Shown here: positions 21,181-28,176 of the stretch, piece after piece | How the letters are laid out: every line of letters begins with the position of its first letter | Position numbering within the stretch: position 1 is the first letter of the stretch | DNA from: Streptococcus sp. | GTDB taxonomy: Bacteria; Bacillota; Bacilli; Lactobacillales; Streptococcaceae | Reading direction: 5' to 3' | Assembly: GCA_003521145.1 (NCBI GenBank) | Contig: DOTL01000022.1 | Span: 188 to 28,363 of the forward strand | DNA: 28,176 nucleotides | Program-made: the position numbers and the translations under genes | The notes under the pieces: generated by a model | What the model was told of the DNA's origin: nothing | The model's input: only the letters and a program-made list of their open reading frames with translations | Databases searched by the model: none

Positions 21181-23130
21181 TTGGCTAAAAAAGAAATAAA
21201 TGTAAATAATTATAATGATGATGCCATTCAGGTACTAGAAGGGTTGGATGCGGTTCGCAAGCGCCCAGGAATGTACATTGGCTCAACGGATGGAACAGGA
21301 CTTCACCACCTTGTTTGGGAGATTGTCGACAATGCGGTCGATGAAGCCCTTTCTGGTTTTGGCGATGTCATTACTGTCACCCTAAATAAGGATGGTTCCG
21401 TTGCTGTTTCTGACTCTGGACGTGGGATGCCGACAGGTATGCATGCCATGGGTAAACCAACAGTTGAAGTTATTTTCACTGTCCTTCACGCAGGTGGTAA
21501 ATTTGGACAGGGTGGTTATAAGACTTCTGGTGGTCTTCACGGTGTGGGTTCTTCAGTTGTTAATGCGCTGTCTAGCTGGCTTGAGGTAGAAATTACCCGT
21601 GACGGTAGTGTTTATCGCCAACGTTTTGAAAATGGTGGTCACCCTGTAACAGGGCTTGAAAAGATTGGCAAAGCAGCTAAGTCTAAGACAGGTACAAAAG
21701 TTACCTTTATGCCTGATGCGAGCATCTTTTCAACAACTGACTTCAAATTTAACATCATCTCAGAGCGCCTCAAAGAATCAGCCTTCCTTCTTAAGAATGT
21801 CACCATGACATTGACGGACTTGCGTGGTGAAGAAGAAGTTCGTGAAGAATTCCACTATGAAAATGGGGTTCAAGACTTTGTTTCATATTTGAATGAGGAC
21901 AAGGAAACGCTGACACCAGTTATTTATATTGCTGGAGATCAGCAGGATTTCCACTTGGAATTAGCCCTTCAGTATAATGACGGTTATTCTGATAATATCC
22001 TTTCCTTTGTCAATAATGTCCGTACTAAGGACGGAGGTACCCACGAGACAGGCTTTAAGTCTGCCATTACCAAGGCTCTTAACGATTATGCACGTAAAAC
22101 AGGTCTTCTCAAAGAAAAGGATAAGAACCTCGAAGGGTCAGATTATCGAGAAGGCTTGTCAGCAGTTATCTCGCTCTTGGTTCCTGAGGAACACCTTCAG
22201 TTTGAGGGCCAAACCAAGGATAAACTTGGATCTCCTTTAGCTCGTCCCATTGTCGATAGTATTGTTTCAGAGCACTTGACTTATTTCCTTATGGAAAATG
22301 GAGATCTGGCTTCTAACTTGGTGCGTAAGGCTATCAAGGCCCGTGATGCCCGTGAAGCTGCTAGAAGAGCACGTGATGCCAGCCGAAATGGCAAAAAAAA
22401 TAAAAAAGACAAGGGGCTCTTATCAGGGAAATTGACACCAGCCCAGTCTAAGAATGCTAAGAAAAATGAGCTTTATCTGGTCGAAGGGGATTCTGCCGGT
22501 GGATCAGCTAAACAAGGCCGTGATCGTAAATTCCAGGCTATTCTGCCTCTTCGAGGAAAGGTCCTCAACACTGAGAAAGCCAAAATGGCAGATATTCTCA
22601 AAAATGAAGAAATCAATACCATGATTTACACCATTGGTGCAGGGGTTGGAGCTGATTTTAACCTTGACGATATTAACTACGACAAGATTATCATCATGAC
22701 CGATGCCGATACCGATGGAGCTCACATCCAGACCTTGCTTCTTACTTTCTTCTATCGTTATATGCGTCCACTGGTTGAAGCAGGACACGTCTATATTGCT
22801 CTACCTCCTCTTTACAAGATGTCCAAAGGGAAAGGTAAGAAGGAAGTTGTCGAATACGCTTGGACGGACGGGGAACTTGAAGAACTTCGTCAAAAATTTG
22901 GTCGTGGCGCTATTCTCCAACGTTACAAGGGGCTTGGTGAGATGAATGCTGACCAGCTTTGGGAAACAACTATGGATCCAGAGACCAGAACGCTTATCCG
23001 AGTAACTATTGACGACCTAGCGCATGCCGAACGTCGTGTCTCAGTTCTTATGGGGGATAAGGCAGCACCACGCCGTCAATGGATCGAAGATAACGTTAAA
23101 TTTACCTTGGAAGAAAGCGGCGCATTTTAA
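21181..23130 (+). CDS. parE: DNA topoisomerase IV subunit B
   Basis: A 649-aa ATPase subunit of topoisomerase IV, which separates linked daughter chromosomes. The order is: GHKL ATPase domain with EIVDNAVDEA, DSGRGMPTGMH and the glycine-rich GGLHGVGSSVVNALS; transducer domain with QTKDKLGSPLAR; TOPRIM domain with EGDSAGGSAKQGRDRKFQAILPLRGKVLN and DADTDGAHI. PLRGKVLN and the region around it show no obvious quinolone-resistance change. The start is TTG 21181, with GGAGGT (21170-21175) six bases before; no ATG fits the family's N-terminus. Its partner parC normally follows directly, but here two unrelated membrane-protein genes lie between. Confidence 0.97.
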   Translation: MAKKEINVNNYNDDAIQVLEGLDAVRKRPGMYIGSTDGTGLHHLVWEIVDNAVDEALSGFGDVITVTLNKDGSVAVSDSGRGMPTGMHAMGKPTVEVIFTVLHAGGKFGQGGYKTSGGLHGVGSSVVNALSSWLEVEITRDGSVYRQRFENGGHPVTGLEKIGKAAKSKTGTKVTFMPDASIFSTTDFKFNIISERLKESAFLLKNVTMTLTDLRGEEEVREEFHYENGVQDFVSYLNEDKETLTPVIYIAGDQQDFHLELALQYNDGYSDNILSFVNNVRTKDGGTHETGFKSAITKALNDYARKTGLLKEKDKNLEGSDYREGLSAVISLLVPEEHLQFEGQTKDKLGSPLARPIVDSIVSEHLTYFLMENGDLASNLVRKAIKARDAREAARRARDASRNGKKNKKDKGLLSGKLTPAQSKNAKKNELYLVEGDSAGGSAKQGRDRKFQAILPLRGKVLNTEKAKMADILKNEEINTMIYTIGAGVGADFNLDDINYDKIIIMTDADTDGAHIQTLLLTFFYRYMRPLVEAGHVYIALPPLYKMSKGKGKKEVVEYAWTDGELEELRQKFGRGAILQRYKGLGEMNADQLWETTMDPETRTLIRVTIDDLAHAERRVSVLMGDKAAPRRQWIEDNVKFTLEESGAF

Positions 23131-23285
23131 GTTGCAGGCCAGAAGGGAATGTAATAAGATAGAGTTAGGGGGAGCATTTATAATCAATAGATGCTTGGGA
23201 TTATAAAAAAACAAGTTGATTATTTTCTACATCGTTTATTAACTATTTGCAGTGTCATTGACTAGAAATCAATGGAGGTAGAAAA

Positions 23286-23831
23286 ATGGATTTTAATGTT
23301 ATCGATTACCTAGCTTACCATGCAGATGTAGCTGTTCCGGCTATTATTCTTATGGTTATTGTTTCTGCCATATACTTAATTTTTTAGGGCATACGTCCTA
23401 TAAAAACACGCTTTTTGATTCTCTTTCTCTTATCTATAGTCTCCCTCATAATCTTTGTGCTGGATAACAACCCCCTCTATTATTATTTGGGTAGCACATA
23501 CTCAGGCTTATTATTTGGCTTTTACTACCTGATGGTCTTTTCAGTGTTTTATGTACCATTCTCACTAATAGCTTTTATAAAAAGTCTTCTACATTTAATA
23601 CGCTTTCAAACCAATTATTCAATCTTATTAGCGATTAATAGTTTCCTCGCTACATTACTGGCTATCCTCAACCTACTTTTCTTACAAGGGTCTTTGGGAT
23701 TTCTACCAAATTCATATATGTACTTTATTTTTCTCCTCCTAGCGGCAAGCGGTATTGCTCAAACCATTATAGGAGGCAAGGAAAACGAAAAAATAAGGAC
23801 TATATGGCTAGGTCAGGAAAAGACAGTGTGA
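23286..23831 (+). pseudogene. Four-helix membrane protein with one in-frame stop (paralogue A)
   Basis: GGAGG and ATG 23286 start a frame reading MDFNVIDYLAYHADVAVP, which hits TAG at 23385-23387 and continues in the same frame as GIRPIKTRFLILFLLS to TGA 23829. The downstream part is a 4-helix membrane protein. It aligns with the next gene: TYSGLLF after a DN-containing turn, RPIKT at the same place, and an ending with E-x-x-K-x-x-TI. At the TAG position the paralogue has tyrosine, so one base change (TAT or TAC to TAG) explains the break. Without it the protein would be 181 residues. I do not recognise the family. The gene lies between parE and parC, which are usually adjacent. Confidence 0.75.
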
Positions 23832-23840
23832 GGTAGGCCT

Positions 23841-24368
23841 ATGTTATCTAAGGTATTAAGTTTTTTACTTTACCATCCTCAAGCAGTCCTTCCTGTTTGT
23901 GGGGGAGCAATATCTTATTTAAGTGTTTATAAAAAGAGACCAATAAAAACATGCTTTTTAACCCTGCCTATACTAGTAGTGATAACCTTCCTTATATCTT
24001 TGATAGATAATCCCTTCTCAGATAGAACATACTCGGGTTTGTTATTTATTTTCTATAATGTGTATGTTTTTACTCCTTTAGGTGTTGCTTGTAGTATCAC
24101 ATCACTTTTAAAAAGTATCTGTCATTATAGATTATTTCGTATGCCACTAGCTATTGTTCTCGTGATTAATGGCTCCACAATGACCGGACTAACAATCTTT
24201 AACCTTATTTTATTCTTTGGTGAACTTTCTACTTCATTGACACTATCTTATCTATTTTTTATTTTAATTGCGGTAAGTACGGTGGTTCAATTTGTGGTTG
24301 GTGAAATAGAAACTAGGAAGGTTAAAACGATTCTTCTACAGTTGCAAAGTCAAGGAAAGACATTGTAA
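23841..24368 (+). CDS. Unknown four-helix membrane protein (paralogue B)
   Basis: A 175-aa protein that begins MLSKVLSFLLYHPQAVLP, with at least four hydrophobic segments (about 15-30, 37-55, 68-90 and 100-155) and a charged C-terminal tail ETRKVKTILLQLQSQGKTL. It is a clear paralogue of the broken gene just upstream: RPIKT in the second segment, DNPF..RTYSGLLF, a shared middle with LLKS, and the basic tail. GAGGTAGG serves as ribosome-binding site and overlaps the end of paralogue A, so the pair was an operon. Lower GC than parE and parC suggests that the pair was acquired. I cannot assign a function; no catalytic or transport motif is visible. Confidence 0.7.
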   Translation: MLSKVLSFLLYHPQAVLPVCGGAISYLSVYKKRPIKTCFLTLPILVVITFLISLIDNPFSDRTYSGLLFIFYNVYVFTPLGVACSITSLLKSICHYRLFRMPLAIVLVINGSTMTGLTIFNLILFFGELSTSLTLSYLFFILIAVSTVVQFVVGEIETRKVKTILLQLQSQGKTL

Positions 24369-24459
24369 TCAGAGGTGTTGCTGTGGGGTAGGGAAACTAC
24401 TATTTGTCTTTCACATTATTTCAAAATATTACTTAAACTAAAAAATAAAGAAAAATCTT

Positions 24460-26916
24460 ATGTCTAATATTCAAAACATGTCCCTTGAGGACATCATGGG
24501 GGAGCGTTTTGGACGCTACTCCAAATACATTATTCAGGAGCGTGCGCTTCCTGACATTCGTGACGGTTTGAAACCCGTTCAACGTCGTATTCTTTATTCC
24601 ATGAATAAGGATGGCAATACTCATGACAAGGGCTATCGTAAATCTGCCAAGTCAGTGGGTAACATCATGGGTAATTTCCACCCACATGGTGATAGCTCTA
24701 TTTATGATGCCATGGTGCGTATGTCTCAGGACTGGAAGAATCGTGAAATCTTGGTTGAGATGCACGGTAACAACGGTTCTATGGACGGTGATCCACCAGC
24801 GGCTATGCGTTATACAGAGGCACGCTTGTCAGAGATTGCTGGCTACCTTCTTCAAGATATCGATAAAAACACCGTTCCTTGGGCTTGGAACTTTGACGAT
24901 ACAGAGAGGGAACCGACCGTTTCACCTGCAGCCTTTCCAAACCTTTTGGTCAATGGTGCGACAGGGATTTCTGCTGGTTATGCCACAGATATTCCACCGC
25001 ATAATCTATCAGAAGTTATCGATGCCGTTGTTTACATGATTGATCACCCATCTGCTAGACTGGACAAGTTGATGGAATTCTTGCCTGGTCCAGATTTCCC
25101 AACAGGGGCTATCATTCAGGGTAAAGATGAGATTCGCAAGGCTTACGAAACTGGTAAGGGCCGCGTCGTTGTGCGTTCACGTACTGAAATTGAACAACTC
25201 AAAGGTGGTAAGGAGCAAATCATTGTTACTGAAATCCCTTACGATGTTAATAAGGCAGTTCTTGTTAAAAAAATCGATGATGTTCGTTTCAATAACAAGG
25301 TTCCTGGCATTGCAGAAGTTCGTGACGAGTCTGACCGTACAGGGTTGCGTATTGCTATCGAACTTAAGAAGGATGCTGACAGCCAAACCATTCTTAACTA
25401 TCTTTTGAAATATACGGATCTTCAAGTCAACTACAATTTCAACATGGTAGCTATCGACAATTTCACTCCACGTCAAGTGGGCTTGCAAAAGATTTTGTCT
25501 AGCTACATTGCCCACCGTCGCGATATTATCGTTGCCCGTTCAAAATTTGATAAGGAAAAAGCTGAAAAACGTCTTCATATTGTTGAAGGGTTGATCCGTG
25601 TCATCTCTATTTTGGATGAGGTTATTGCCCTTATTCGAGCTTCTGAAAATAAGGCAGATGCCAAGGAAAATCTTAAAGTTAGCTATGATTTTTCAGAAGA
25701 ACAGGCCGAAGCTATTGTGACCTTGCAACTTTATCGTTTGACCAATACGGATATCGTTACTCTCAAAAATGAGGAAACCGATTTACGTGAGCAGATTGCG
25801 ACCTTGTCTGCCATCATTGGAGACGAGCGTACCATGTTTAATGTCATGAAACGTGAACTTCGTGATATCAAGAAGAAATTTGGTAATGACCGTCGTTCAG
25901 AGCTACAATCGGAAACCAAGACCATTGAAATTGATACCGCAAGTTTGATTGTTGAGGAAGAAACCTATGTCAGCATCACTCGTGGTGGCTATGTCAAACG
26001 TACTAGCCCACGTTCTTTCAATGCTTCAACGATTGATGAAGTCGGAAAACGTGATGATGATGATTTGATTCTGGTTCAGCAGGCTAAGACGACACAGCAA
26101 CTCTTGATGTTCACTAACAAGGCCAATGTGATTTATCGTCCAATCCATGAGTTGCCAGATATTCGTTGGAAGGATTTGGGAGAGCATTTATCACAAACCA
26201 TCACTAATTTATCTAAGGATGAAGAGGTGCTTTACGCCGAAATCCTGGATGATTTTGAAGCTGGTACTTACCTAGCAGCTACCAAGCTGGGTCAGATTAA
26301 ACGTTTCGAACGCAAGGAATTTACGCCATGGCGTACCTACAAGTCTAAGTCGGTTAAATACGCTAAACTCAAGGATGATAGTGATTTTATTGTCACAGTC
26401 ACTCCAATTCAATTGGATGATATCATGATTATCACTCAAAGAGGTTATGCCCTTCACTTTAACGCGGACGAAGTGCCAGTAGTTGGGGCCAAGGCGGCAG
26501 GTGTTAAGGCAATCAATCTTAAGGATGATGATATCGTTCAGGCTGTTTTTGTGGCAAATACTCAAAGTTTCTACCTTCTAACACAAAGAGCCAGTCTCAA
26601 ACGTGTGGCTACAGATAATATCCCACAGGCTAAGCGAGCTGGTCGAGGTCTCCAAATTCTTCGTGAGCTTAAGACGAAACCACATCGCGTCTTTACGGCT
26701 GGTCCAGTCTTTACAGAAAATTCTGGTGGTGAGATAGATCTTCTAGCAACACCAGTAGAGGAAACTCCTCATACCTTGCTTGTGACAGCCACGACAGGTG
26801 AAACTGCAGAGGTTGATTTGTCCCTTCTAAATCTTTCAGATCGTACTAGCAATGGAAGTTTTATTGAAGGGTTAGCAGACAAAGAAGTCTTTTCTGCTAA
26901 GATTATTGAAAAATAA
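24460..26916 (+). CDS. parC: DNA topoisomerase IV subunit A
   Basis: An 818-aa catalytic subunit of topoisomerase IV. The breakage-reunion domain has the active tyrosine Y118 (AAMRYTEARLS) and the quinolone pocket S79, S80 and D83 in HPHGDSSIYDAM, all in the susceptible state by pneumococcal numbering. Coiled-coil arms follow near residues 370-470, and the C-terminal beta-pinwheel carries repeated blades, for example VSITRGGYVKRTSP and LATPVEETPHTLLVTA. The ribosome-binding site is weak (AAAGAAAAA). It lies 91 bases after paralogue B. In that gap I see no clear terminator or promoter, so transcription may come from parE or from an unseen promoter. Confidence 0.97.
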   Translation: MSNIQNMSLEDIMGERFGRYSKYIIQERALPDIRDGLKPVQRRILYSMNKDGNTHDKGYRKSAKSVGNIMGNFHPHGDSSIYDAMVRMSQDWKNREILVEMHGNNGSMDGDPPAAMRYTEARLSEIAGYLLQDIDKNTVPWAWNFDDTEREPTVSPAAFPNLLVNGATGISAGYATDIPPHNLSEVIDAVVYMIDHPSARLDKLMEFLPGPDFPTGAIIQGKDEIRKAYETGKGRVVVRSRTEIEQLKGGKEQIIVTEIPYDVNKAVLVKKIDDVRFNNKVPGIAEVRDESDRTGLRIAIELKKDADSQTILNYLLKYTDLQVNYNFNMVAIDNFTPRQVGLQKILSSYIAHRRDIIVARSKFDKEKAEKRLHIVEGLIRVISILDEVIALIRASENKADAKENLKVSYDFSEEQAEAIVTLQLYRLTNTDIVTLKNEETDLREQIATLSAIIGDERTMFNVMKRELRDIKKKFGNDRRSELQSETKTIEIDTASLIVEEETYVSITRGGYVKRTSPRSFNASTIDEVGKRDDDDLILVQQAKTTQQLLMFTNKANVIYRPIHELPDIRWKDLGEHLSQTITNLSKDEEVLYAEILDDFEAGTYLAATKLGQIKRFERKEFTPWRTYKSKSVKYAKLKDDSDFIVTVTPIQLDDIMIITQRGYALHFNADEVPVVGAKAAGVKAINLKDDDIVQAVFVANTQSFYLLTQRASLKRVATDNIPQAKRAGRGLQILRELKTKPHRVFTAGPVFTENSGGEIDLLATPVEETPHTLLVTATTGETAEVDLSLLNLSDRTSNGSFIEGLADKEVFSAKIIEK

Positions 26917-26927
26917 TGATAAGAAAG

Positions 26928-26960
26928 CTTTGTTCTCTTACTAGAGAGCAGAGTTTTTTT
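26928..26960 (+). terminator. Terminator after parC
   Basis: CTTTGTTCTC (26928-26937) pairs with GAGAGCAGAG (26944-26953) over ten pairs with two G-U, then seven T. Confidence 0.9.
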
Positions 26961-26991
26961 CTTTGAGAGACTAAAGAACTGTTTTAAAAAG

Positions 26992-27006
26992 AATTGTCAG
27001 AATTTT
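26992..27006. promoter_or_regulatory. CodY-box-like site upstream of ilvE
   Basis: AATTGTCAGAATTTT matches the CodY box AATTTTCWGAAAATT at 12 of 15 positions and lies just upstream of the ilvE -35. CodY represses amino-acid genes when branched-chain amino acids are plentiful, which suits a branched-chain aminotransferase. A second, weaker match overlaps the -35/-10 spacer. Confidence 0.55.
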
Positions 27007-27017
27007 TCAACACAAAC

Positions 27018-27046
27018 TTGAAATTTTCAATGAAAAGAACTATACT
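27018..27046 (+). promoter_or_regulatory. Promoter of ilvE
   Basis: TTGAAA (27018-27023), 17-base spacer, TATACT (27041-27046), 36 bases before the ATG. Confidence 0.8.
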
Positions 27047-27081
27047 AGAAAGCACATAGTAACAGAAAAGAGGACATACAC

Positions 27082-28104
27082 ATGACAGTTGATTTAGACT
27101 GGGAAAATCTAGGATTCAATTACCGTAAACTTCCATTCCGTTATATCTCATATTTCAAAGACGGCAAATGGGATGAGGGGCAATTGACTGAGGATGCAAC
27201 TTTGCATATTTCAGAAGCATCTCCAGCCCTTCACTATGGTCAAGAAGCTTTCGAAGGACTCAAGGCTTACCGTACTAAAGATGGCTCTATTCAATTGTTC
27301 CGTCCAGATGAAAATGCCAAACGTTTGCAACGTACTGCTGATCGTCTTTTGATGCCACAAGTTTCTGTTGATAAATTTGTAGATGCATGTAAACAAGTTG
27401 TGCGTGCCAATAAAGAATACGTTCCACCATATGGTACAGGTGCTACACTTTATCTCCGTCCACTTTTGATTGGGGTTGGTGATATTATTGGTGTACATCC
27501 AGCAGATGAGTATATATTTGCTATTTTTGCTATGCCAGTAGGTAACTACTTCAAGGGTGGTTTGGCTCCAACAAACTTCCTTATTCAAGATGATTATGAC
27601 CGTGCTGCGCCACATGGTACAGGTGCTGCTAAAGTTGGTGGTAACTACGCAGCAAGTATGTTGCCAGGTAAGATTGCACATGACCGTAACTTCTCTGATG
27701 TTATCTACCTTGATCCAGTAACTCACACTAAGATTGAAGAAGTGGGTTCTGCAAACTTCTTTGGTATCACAGCTGATAACGAATTCATTACACCACTTAG
27801 CCCATCTATCTTGCCATCTATCACCAAGTTCTCATTGCTTTACTTGGCTGAAAATCGCTTCGGTATGAAAGCTATTCAAGGTGATGTTAAGATTTCTGAA
27901 TTGGATAAATTTGTTGAAGCAGGTGCCTGCGGTACAGCTGCCGTTATCTCACCAATTGGTGGGGTACAACATGGTGATGACTTCCATATCTTCTACTCAG
28001 AAACAGAAGTAGGTCCTGTAACACGTAAACTTTATGATGAGTTGACAGGTATCCAATTTGGTGATGTTGAAGCACCAGAAGGATGGATTGTCAAAGTTGA
28101 CTAA
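27082..28104 (+). CDS. ilvE: Branched-chain amino acid aminotransferase
   Basis: A 340-aa fold-type IV PLP enzyme that interconverts branched-chain amino acids and their 2-oxo acids, the last step of Ile, Leu and Val synthesis and the first of their breakdown. The PLP lysine is K184 in GAAKVGGNYAAS. E220 in KIEEVGSANFFG is the usual cofactor-contacting glutamate, and the N-terminal SPALHYGQEAFEGLKAY is the family's substrate-loop signature. AAGAGGAC precedes the ATG. The upstream CodY-like box suggests nutritional control. An insertion-sequence-like end follows 24 bases after the stop. Confidence 0.96.
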   Translation: MTVDLDWENLGFNYRKLPFRYISYFKDGKWDEGQLTEDATLHISEASPALHYGQEAFEGLKAYRTKDGSIQLFRPDENAKRLQRTADRLLMPQVSVDKFVDACKQVVRANKEYVPPYGTGATLYLRPLLIGVGDIIGVHPADEYIFAIFAMPVGNYFKGGLAPTNFLIQDDYDRAAPHGTGAAKVGGNYAASMLPGKIAHDRNFSDVIYLDPVTHTKIEEVGSANFFGITADNEFITPLSPSILPSITKFSLLYLAENRFGMKAIQGDVKISELDKFVEAGACGTAAVISPIGGVQHGDDFHIFYSETEVGPVTRKLYDELTGIQFGDVEAPEGWIVKVD

Positions 28105-28128
28105 TTCTTAATAGTAATTAATTATTTT

Positions 28129-28176
28129 GGCTCTTTGTCAACTATAGTGGGTGACGAAAAGCTAACATCTAGAGAG
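28129..28176. mobile_element. Putative ISL3-type insertion sequence end, cut by window edge
   Basis: GGCTCTTTGTCAACTATAGT (28129-28148), followed by GGG, matches my recollection of the terminal inverted repeat of ISL3-family elements in streptococci (IS1167/IS1193 type). Only the tip is in the window; no transposase is visible and the other end cannot be seen. AT-rich bases directly outside (near 28121-28128) could be a target duplication. Confidence 0.6.

Noticed and set aside
23385..23390. Programmed stop-codon readthrough in paralogue A
   Set aside because: The context after TAG (GGC) is not one of the known readthrough contexts, and a simple Tyr-to-stop change is enough.
24460..26916. 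Quinolone-resistance changes in parC
   Set aside because: S79 and D83 are both present, so the sequence reads as the susceptible form.
27211..27726. Long antisense ORF (171 aa) opposite ilvE
   Set aside because: It mirrors the codon pattern of ilvE, lacks a ribosome-binding site and has a Trp/Thr/Ile-rich composition typical of a shadow frame.
1..28176. CRISPR array, tRNA or rRNA genes
   Set aside because: No spaced direct repeats and no cloverleaf or rRNA-like stretch were seen on either strand by eye.

Overview
The window looks like chromosome of a low-GC streptococcus of the salivarius group, most likely Streptococcus thermophilus. This is inferred from protein character: ParE, ParC, ThrS, ThyA and ClpX are all plainly streptococcal. 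Several genes are freshly broken by single substitutions or one-base indels, as is typical of that species. No rRNA, tRNA or CRISPR array is visible.

Layout. (1) 122-2443: two GT4 glycosyltransferases that resemble the glycolipid synthases making glucosyl- and galactosylglucosyl-diacylglycerol. (2) 2509-5324: a promoter and T-box leader with threonine specifier, a 131-aa unknown gene, thrS and a terminator. (3) 5338-7422: a dead alpha/beta-hydrolase gene and a DUF3114-type gene that appears fused to a small membrane-protein gene, closed by a 20-bp bidirectional terminator. (4) 7445-9004: an alpha/beta hydrolase divergent from an HxlR-type regulator. (5) 9178-10546, minus strand: a DUF1836 regulator overlapping a hemolysin III/TrhA-like membrane protein, then a PspC-domain protein. 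(6) 10717-13156, minus strand: mvaS-mvaA of the mevalonate pathway. (7) 13491-16990: thyA, then folA, a small membrane protein, clpX and ysxC. (8) 17026-19458: mmuP-mmuM for S-methylmethionine salvage, behind two MET-box-like sites. (9) 19479-20401: a DUF1912 gene and a decayed helix-hairpin-helix gene. (10) 20402-26916: plsY divergent from parE, then a pair of paralogous membrane-protein genes (one with a nonsense codon), then parC. (11) 26992-28176: ilvE with a CodY-like box, then what looks like the tip of an ISL3-type insertion sequence at the window edge.

How it fits together. Most of the window is housekeeping: membrane lipid synthesis (glycolipids, PlsY, mevalonate), tRNA charging, folate/thymidylate, proteolysis, ribosome assembly, topoisomerase IV and amino-acid supply. 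The less ordinary signals are: apparent leaderless starts at plsY and cpoA; a thyA leader able to form alternative hairpins; a hairpin between the thrS ribosome-binding site and its start; a strong internal ribosome-binding site inside the DUF3114 ORF; and the paralogous membrane-gene pair separating parE from parC. None of these proves a new system. The parE-parC insert is the least explained piece of coding sequence.
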